Part shown: positions 58,991-64,000 of the stretch, one piece after another | Layout: every line of letters starts with the position of its first letter | Numbering within the stretch: position 1 is the stretch's first letter | Origin: Actinomycetota bacterium | GTDB taxonomy: Bacteria; Actinomycetota; Thermoleophilia; Miltoncostaeales; Miltoncostaeaceae | NCBI GenBank assembly: GCA_020636905.1 | Contig: JACJWX010000003.1 | Location: forward strand, 1-64,000 | Length of the DNA: 64,000 nucleotides | Reading direction: 5' to 3' | Made by a program: the position numbers and the translations under genes | Notes under the pieces: model-generated | What the model was told of the DNA's origin: nothing | Seen by the model: only the letters and a program-made list of their open reading frames with translations | Databases searched by the model: none

Positions 58991-59872
58991 TTAGTGCCCC
59001 GCCTCGACGGCGAAGCCAATGTAGAGCCCGGTCAGCATGGCAAAGATGAACGCCTGCAGACCGGCGACCAGGAGCATTTCGAAGACGTAGAAGAACGCTC
59101 CGACCGGGAGCGCGGCCACGCCGGCGACGCTGCCCAGGAGAATGGTGAACCCTGCGCACATGATGATGAGCAGGTGCCCGGCGAGCAGGTTTGCGAAGAG
59201 CCGGACCGAGAGGCTGACCAGCCGCAGCAGCGTGGACAGCATTTCGAGCGCGAAGATGAACGGCTTGATCGCGCCGGGTGCGTCGGGGATCAGGTTCTTG
59301 AAGTACCCGACCACCCCGTGGGCGCGGACGCCCTCGAAGTTGAAGATGACGAAGCTCAGGGCCGCGAGCGCCAGGGTCACGTTGATGTTGGCGGTCGCCG
59401 CGTAGAGGCCCAGATCCTTCAGCCCGGTTCCGAAGAGGTCACCCTCGTGCGCCATGGGAAGCGGGATGAAGCTGATCAGGTTGTTGATCGCCACGAACAG
59501 GAACAGGGTCGCCACGTACGGGAAGTAGCGCTTGAAGGTGCCCTCGGGAAGCGTGGGCTTGGCGATCTGCTCCTCGGAGAACTCGTAGGCGAGCTCGAGC
59601 ACGTTCTGGCCGCCGCCCGGCTTGGGATCGAGCCCCTTGCGGACCACCCAGAGGCCGAAGCCGATGCACAGCAGGCTCGACAGCATCATGTAGACGACGG
59701 CCTTGTTGATCGACATGTCGAGCGGGCCGAGGTGCAGCGAGACGTACGGCTCGAGGGCGAACTCCTGCGACGGGTCGAGCGTTTCGCCCTCCTCCGCCAC
59801 GGCGAGTGCCGGGAGGGCCGCCAGCAGGACCGAGACGAACGCCGCGAGTCGGAGCGGAGAACGAACGATCAC
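58991..59872 (-). CDS. atpB: ATP synthase Fo subunit a
   Basis: Stator channel subunit. 293 residues. A signal-like hydrophobic N-terminus (VIVRSPLRLAAFVSVLLAALPALAVAEE, first 28) comes before the standard subunit with FVAINNLISFIPLPMAHE, LALAALSFVIFNFEGVRAHG and LSVRLFANLLAGHLLIIMCAG, which contains the essential Arg, and the final helix ALQAFIFAMLTGLYIGFAVE AGH. GTG start overlaps the end of the atpI-like gene (GTGA). Confidence 0.96.
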   Translation of the reverse strand: MIVRSPLRLAAFVSVLLAALPALAVAEEGETLDPSQEFALEPYVSLHLGPLDMSINKAVVYMMLSSLLCIGFGLWVVRKGLDPKPGGGQNVLELAYEFSEEQIAKPTLPEGTFKRYFPYVATLFLFVAINNLISFIPLPMAHEGDLFGTGLKDLGLYAATANINVTLALAALSFVIFNFEGVRAHGVVGYFKNLIPDAPGAIKPFIFALEMLSTLLRLVSLSVRLFANLLAGHLLIIMCAGFTILLGSVAGVAALPVGAFFYVFEMLLVAGLQAFIFAMLTGLYIGFAVEAGH

Positions 59873-60240
59873 TGAGAGCTCCTCTGCATCTTGAGTGTGG
59901 CGGCCTGGAGGATGGTGCGGCCGAGCAGGTCGAAGGTGAACGCGACCATGAATACCCCGGCGGCCGTGAGAGCGACCGGCTTCGAGTACTGGAGGGCCAC
60001 GATGAACAGGATGATGACCACCATCCAGGCCCGCGCGATCAGCGAGATGCCGGTGAGACCGACGGCGGCGACCGCCTGCAGGTCACCCGTGAAGCGGTTC
60101 GTGGCCATCTGGGCCACCCAGTTCAACAGCCAGAGCCCGACGGCGAGCACCCAGCCGCCGAACGGCCCATCGAGCAACAGGACGACCGGAAGGGACAACA
60201 GCGAAATGATGAGCCCGATGCTCGAGATGGTCAGTGCCAC
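59869..60240 (-). CDS. AtpI-like integral membrane protein, first gene of the ATP synthase operon
   Basis: 123 residues from a GTG at 60240 (a longer form from 60357 is possible). Four hydrophobic segments: SSIGLIISLLSLPVVLLLDG, GWVLAVGLWLLNWVAQMA, VGLTGISLIARAWMVVIILF IVALQ and ALTAAGVFMVAFTFDLLGR. Position just before atpB with a 4-base overlap is that of atpI/uncI genes, which assist c-ring assembly or ion uptake. Sequence similarity to AtpI is not obvious by eye; the call rests mainly on context. Confidence 0.7.
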   Translation of the reverse strand: MALTISSIGLIISLLSLPVVLLLDGPFGGWVLAVGLWLLNWVAQMATNRFTGDLQAVAAVGLTGISLIARAWMVVIILFIVALQYSKPVALTAAGVFMVAFTFDLLGRTILQAATLKMQRSSQ

Positions 60241-60502
60241 CGGCGCGGGCAGAGTGGGATGAGCTCCCGGAGGTGCGGTCGTCAGATGCTGCAGTCGAGC
60301 TCCTTGGCACGTGGCGCGTTCACCGGGCCCCTCCGCCCGGCGGCGGCAGTATGCCACACCGGCCCTCGGCCGGGGGACCCATATCGAGGGTCATCCGACA
60401 CTTCAGTACGACTTCTGTCGGTGACCCTCCGCCGAAGGTTCCGGAACGGGCGTCTGCCGGGGCCGCCGGGGTCGCGGACCGTCCCGGCGACGAGTCCCGA
60501 CG

Positions 60503-61648
60503 CTAGGCCATCGGGGTCTTCTGGGAGCGGTCCGACCGCAGTCGTTCCGATCGCGCCGCGCGGGCGTCGCGAACGAGGTTGACCACCGGGGTGCTGCGCC
60601 ACTTCAGGATCTCGAGCACGTAGATCAGGTAGACGGCGGCGGCGAGCGCGAGGACCATCGAGGCCCCGATGACCGCGGTGCCGACCCAGAGCAGTTCGCC
60701 GGCATCGTTCCGGTATGGGACGAAGCGGATGGACATCGCCACGCCGCCCATGAGGAGACACCAGCCGTACAGCGCCAGAACGGTCTTGCGCTGCCCCCAT
60801 CCGATGGTGAAGAAGCGGTGGTGGAAGTGGCTGCGATCCGCGGCATAGACGGGCCGTCCGTGCTTGATGCGCTTCAGGATGACGAACGAGGTGTCGAGGA
60901 TCGGGATCGCCAGGACGAGCAGCGGGGCGATCAGGGCGACGGCGGCCGCGCTCTTCATCACGCCGTTGATTGCCACGCCGGCAACGAGGAAACCGAGGAA
61001 CATCGACCCGGTGTCGCCCATGAAGATCTTCGCCGGGTGGAAGTTGAAGACCAGGAATCCCAGGCAGGCACCCGCGATCGAGGCCGCGAGGATGGCCGCG
61101 TCCGCCCGGTTCAGCGAGGCCGCGATGATCGCGAAGTTCACCGCCGCGAGGCCGGCGACGCCCGCGGCCAGGCCGTCCATGCCGTCGATGAAGTTGATCA
61201 TGTTCACGATGGCCACGAACCAGAGGATCGTCACCGGGTACTCCAGGGTTCCGAGGTCGTGCACCCCGAACACCGGCAGCGTGATGTGGTCGATCGTCAG
61301 CCCCGCCGAGGCGGGAACCGCCGCCGCGGCCACCTGGCCGACCAGCTTGACGACGGGCTCCAGCCCGAGCCAGTCGTCGATGACCCCGATGAGCGCCAGA
61401 AGCACCGCTCCGACGAGCAGGCCGCGCGACTGGGCGTCGTCGGGCAGGTAGTAGACCGCCGGGACCAGTACGCCGACCATGATGCCGATGCCCCCGAGCA
61501 GGGGCGTCGCCGTGGTGTGGATGCGCCGCCCCGAGGGCTCGTCCACGGCGCCGATCAGCCGCGCGAGGCGGCCCGCCAGCGGAGTGACGAGAATCGCCAC
61601 GCCCACCGCCACCAGCCCGCACAGCACAGGTATCAGGGTGGTCGTCAT
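60503..61648 (-). CDS. WecA/TagO-type undecaprenyl-phosphate sugar-1-phosphate transferase
   Basis: Membrane enzyme that places the first sugar phosphate on the lipid carrier for a surface polymer. 381 residues, about eleven transmembrane helices. Signature loops: [30 protein letters not shown] (Asp-Asp), [37 protein letters not shown], and RSHFHHRFF (HxxHR loop), which distinguishes the WecA/TagO group from MraY. The basic C-terminus is cytosolic. It may provide the substrate for the LCP ligase encoded 12 kb away. Confidence 0.93.
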   Translation of the reverse strand: MTTTLIPVLCGLVAVGVAILVTPLAGRLARLIGAVDEPSGRRIHTTATPLLGGIGIMVGVLVPAVYYLPDDAQSRGLLVGAVLLALIGVIDDWLGLEPVVKLVGQVAAAAVPASAGLTIDHITLPVFGVHDLGTLEYPVTILWFVAIVNMINFIDGMDGLAAGVAGLAAVNFAIIAASLNRADAAILAASIAGACLGFLVFNFHPAKIFMGDTGSMFLGFLVAGVAINGVMKSAAAVALIAPLLVLAIPILDTSFVILKRIKHGRPVYAADRSHFHHRFFTIGWGQRKTVLALYGWCLLMGGVAMSIRFVPYRNDAGELLWVGTAVIGASMVLALAAAVYLIYVLEILKWRSTPVVNLVRDARAARSERLRSDRSQKTPMA

Positions 61649-61729
61649 GACCCGGGATGACCCCCGCTCCGGCCGAATCGACCGGGTTGGTTGTGAGGCT
61701 CCCCCATCGCCTCACCGTGAGGGGGCATT

Positions 61730-62569
61730 CTAGATCGGCGATCGGCTCCCTGCACCACGCCGCCGGTTCCACAGGCCGATCGCCGTCGCCACGAGGCCGT
61801 AGGGCACGAATGACGCCGCGATCCGGGTCGTCCGCGCGACCCATCCCGTGGTCACGACGACGCGACCGCGCTCCAGTGCCGCCAGGCTCCGTTCCACGAC
61901 CGCGTCGGGGTCGTCGAGTCCCAGCGGCCAGCCCCGCCGCGTGTCCTCACCGCCGCCGCGGGCCCGTTCGCGGGTGATCACCTCGGAGAACTCAGTGCGT
62001 GTCGGGCCCGGGCAGACCGCGAGCACCCGCACCCCGCCTCCGGTGTGTTCCACGGCCAGCGCCCGCGCCAGGTGGAGTGTGAACGCCCGGGTCGCCGCGT
62101 AGGTCGCCATGGCGGGGAGCGGAAGGAATGCCGCCGCCGACGAGAGGATCACGAGATCGCCCGAGCCCCGTGCGGCGAACCGGGGCAGGACGTGCGCGGC
62201 GAGGTCAACGACCGCCGCACAGTTGAGATCGACCATGCGCACCTCGCGCTCCCGGTCCTGCCGGTGCATCGGCCCGGTCGATCCGAACCCCGCGTTGAGG
62301 ACGGCCATCCGCAGGTCGACCGTGTCGGTCGCCGCGCGGCACGCGGCGCGACCGGACACGGTGGCGAGGTCGGCGACCAGCGTTGCCGCCTGCACGCCGT
62401 GGGTGCGGCATCGATCGGCGACCGCGTCGAGACGCTCGGCGCGTCGCGCCACCAGCAGCAGATCGAACCCGCGGCGGGCGAGCGCCTCCGCATATGCGGC
62501 ACCCAGGCCAGCGCTGGCCCCGGTGACGAGTGCCGCCGGGCGGGACGGGGTGTCCCCGCCGGGGGTCAT
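61730..62569 (-). CDS. Short-chain dehydrogenase/reductase
   Basis: NAD(P)-dependent oxidoreductase, 279 residues. TGASAGLGAAYAEALARRG is the cofactor glycine motif, LNAGFGSTGP is the NAG motif, and catalytic Ser143/144 and Tyr157 are seen in VILSSAAAFLPLP and TYAATRAF. The catalytic lysine of YxxxK is Arg161. The C-terminus has a hydrophobic segment, as in fatty-acyl or steroid-type SDRs. Its ATG overlaps the upp stop (ATGA). Confidence 0.88.
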   Translation of the reverse strand: MTPGGDTPSRPAALVTGASAGLGAAYAEALARRGFDLLLVARRAERLDAVADRCRTHGVQAATLVADLATVSGRAACRAATDTVDLRMAVLNAGFGSTGPMHRQDREREVRMVDLNCAAVVDLAAHVLPRFAARGSGDLVILSSAAAFLPLPAMATYAATRAFTLHLARALAVEHTGGGVRVLAVCPGPTRTEFSEVITRERARGGGEDTRRGWPLGLDDPDAVVERSLAALERGRVVVTTGWVARTTRIAASFVPYGLVATAIGLWNRRRGAGSRSPI

Positions 62570-63201
62570 GGGGAGTAGAGGCGATCTCCGGCGTCGCCGA
62601 GTCCCGGCACGATGAACGCCGACTCGTTGAGGTGGTCGTCGACCGCCGCCACGGTGACCTGCACGCCCGGGTGGCGCTCGGCCAGCAGCGCGAGGCCCTC
62701 TGGCGCGGCGATGATCCCCGCCAGGTGCATCGAGGCCGGATTCCTGCGTGCGATCTCGTCGAGGGCGTCGGCGGCGGAACCCCCCGTGGCGATCATCACG
62801 TCGAGCAACAGGACGTCCTCGCCCTCCAGGTCGTGCGGCACCCGCTCGAGATAGACCTGGGGACGGTGGGTCTGCTCGTCGCGCGCCATTCCCAGGAAGC
62901 CCACCCGGGTGCCCTCGGGCAGCAGCGCCAGGGCCGGTTCCAGCATCACGAGACCCGCCCGCAGCACCGGGACGACGGTCAGGCGCCGGGCCATGCGCGT
63001 GACCGGTGCCGTTGCCACAGGGGTCTCGACGGTGGCGTCACGCGCCTCGAGATCGCGGAGGGCGTCAGCGAGGACGAGCCATGTCAGCGCGACCGCCGTG
63101 CGGCGGAAGAGGGAGTTGGACGTGCGAGCGTCGCGCAGCACCGCGAGGTGTTCGCCGACGAGCGTTCCGGGCGCGACCCGGGTCTGCGTGTGTTCCGCCA
63201 T
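62566..63201 (-). CDS. upp: Uracil phosphoribosyltransferase
   Basis: Salvages uracil to UMP with PRPP. 211 residues. Conserved TNSLFRRTA near the N-terminus, VVPVLRAGLVMLEPALALLP, FLGMARDEQTHRPQVYLERVP, the PRPP loop LLLDVMIATGGSAADALDEI (usual DPMLATGGS, Asp-Val here), and the uracil-binding C-terminal AFIVPGLGDAGDRLYSP. TACGCT lies 7 bases before the ATG, so the transcript may be leaderless. Coupled to the SDR gene. Confidence 0.95.
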   Translation of the reverse strand: MAEHTQTRVAPGTLVGEHLAVLRDARTSNSLFRRTAVALTWLVLADALRDLEARDATVETPVATAPVTRMARRLTVVPVLRAGLVMLEPALALLPEGTRVGFLGMARDEQTHRPQVYLERVPHDLEGEDVLLLDVMIATGGSAADALDEIARRNPASMHLAGIIAAPEGLALLAERHPGVQVTVAAVDDHLNESAFIVPGLGDAGDRLYSP

Positions 63202-63247
63202 CGCCGACAGCGTACCCGCTCGACCGACAGACCCCGCTCGAGATGCC

Positions 63248-64000
63248 TCAGTCCGGCGCCACGATGGTGAACACTCCGCCCTGCGGATCGCGGACGACGC
63301 TGATCCTCCCGCCCGGCGCGTCGACCGGCTCGGCGAGCACCGTCCCTCCCAGCTCCCGCACATGGCCCGCGGCGTCGTCGGTGTCGACGACGGAGAAGTA
63401 GGTGACCCAGTGCGCCGGGGTTCCCGGTTCCCACTGGTCGGTCATCGTCACGAGCCCGCAGACCGGACCTTCGGGCCCGCTCATCACCAGGGACTCGTCG
63501 GTCCATTGCGACGCCGCGGAGGTGAGCCCGAAGACCTCCTCCAGGAACCGGGCGGCGGCCGAGGGATCAGGCGTCACCAGCTCGTGCCACGACATGGCGC
63601 CGGCGTCACCCCGGATGTCGCTGCCGATACGCCCACCCGGCTGCCAGAGCGCGACGTTGGCGCCGGTGGGATCTTCGATCAACGCCATTCGACCGACCCC
63701 CGGCACCCCGACGGCCGGCACCCGGATGGCGCCCCCCGCGCCGGGGATCGCGGCGAGCGCCGCGGTGAGGTCGCCGGTGCTGAGGTAGACCAGCCAGCCC
63801 GCGGGCGCTCCGGCCCGCCGACGCTCCCGCGGCATCGCGTTCATGGCGCAGATCAGATGCCCGTCGAGGGTCATGGTGCAGTACGTCGATCCGGCGTCGA
63901 CGCGCTCCCACCCGAACAGGTCCCCGTAGAACGCCGCGCTGCCGTCGATGTCGGGGGTGACGAGGTCGGCCCAGCAGGGGGCTCCCTCGGCGTAACGGTC
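63248..64000 (-). CDS. VOC family (glyoxalase/bleomycin-resistance fold) protein, N-terminal end cut by the right edge
   Basis: Two tandem VOC domains. The visible frame begins RYAEGAPCWADLVTPDIDGS AAFYGDLFGWE at the edge, which is close to the usual start of such proteins, so only a few residues are missing. The second domain begins SWHELVTPDPSAAARFLEEV FGL and ends ISVVRDPQGGVFTIVAPD. Each has the paired beta-alpha-beta modules; metal ligands are not evident. Small-molecule binding is likely, specificity unknown. Confidence 0.88.
   Translation of the reverse strand, partial: DRYAEGAPCWADLVTPDIDGSAAFYGDLFGWERVDAGSTYCTMTLDGHLICAMNAMPRERRRAGAPAGWLVYLSTGDLTAALAAIPGAGGAIRVPAVGVPGVGRMALIEDPTGANVALWQPGGRIGSDIRGDAGAMSWHELVTPDPSAAARFLEEVFGLTSAASQWTDESLVMSGPEGPVCGLVTMTDQWEPGTPAHWVTYFSVVDTDDAAGHVRELGGTVLAEPVDAPGGRISVVRDPQGGVFTIVAPD

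Overview
The window is about 64 kb of very GC-rich bacterial chromosome, most likely from an actinobacterium of the Thermoleophilia/Solirubrobacter type. This is inferred from gene content and style: long-form hibernation factor next to secA, ftsEX with a C-terminal processing protease, secreted proteins with arginine-rich C-terminal tails, frequent GTG starts, and starts sitting 6-7 bases after a TAnnnT box (leaderless style). No rRNA, tRNA, CRISPR array or insertion sequence was seen. One tmRNA gene is present.

Left part (1-16 kb): the translation operon infC-rpmI-rplT-rRNA methyltransferase-pheS-pheT runs leftwards and leaves the window inside pheT. After it come an HU protein, a secreted subtilase, a divergent glutamyl-tRNA reductase, a cold-shock protein with tandem hairpins, rsgA, a DEAD-box helicase, small zinc ribbons, a DUF3224 protein, a Tim44-like membrane protein and a nitroreductase.

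16-22.4 kb is an accessory stretch that ends at the tmRNA gene. It holds an unknown protein, a Fic protein with two palindromes upstream, and an XRE/ImmA-type peptidase/PIN-like three-gene operon whose last gene is frameshifted. The XRE module is bracketed by two imperfect direct repeats that include the tmRNA terminator and 3' flank, as expected for an old insertion next to ssrA. The tmRNA (tag AESSPKLALAA), smpB and an RNase II/R-family nuclease form a trans-translation neighbourhood, interrupted by a secreted DUF4091 protein.

27-40 kb: an ABC-2 exporter, a LysE transporter, then a leftward block comF-hpf-secA-prfB-ftsE-ftsX-S41 protease (secretion, ribosome hibernation, release factor 2, division) with a CGNR regulator/cupin pair inserted on the other strand. 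secA carries an apparent one-base frameshift near its N-terminus.

40.5-45.2 kb is unusual. Five consecutive genes on both strands (alpha/beta hydrolase, RTX-type protein, S-adenosylhomocysteinase, sugar-phosphate isomerase, the C-terminal part of a sugar nucleotidyltransferase) are recognisable but broken by many small indels, while the neighbours are intact. Low-quality sequence is the simplest explanation. Together with intact ugd, an LCP cell-wall ligase, an M20 peptidase and a LuxR/AAA regulator, the leftward genes form one long run (52.9 to 42.3 kb) that looks devoted to cell-surface polysaccharide.

52.9-64 kb: a structured intergenic region with a possible cloverleaf RNA, then the complete F1Fo ATP synthase operon (atpI-like, B, E, F, H, A, G, D, C) ending at a strong terminator. 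Upstream lie a WecA/TagO-type glycosyl-phosphotransferase, an SDR, uracil phosphoribosyltransferase and a VOC-family protein cut by the right edge.
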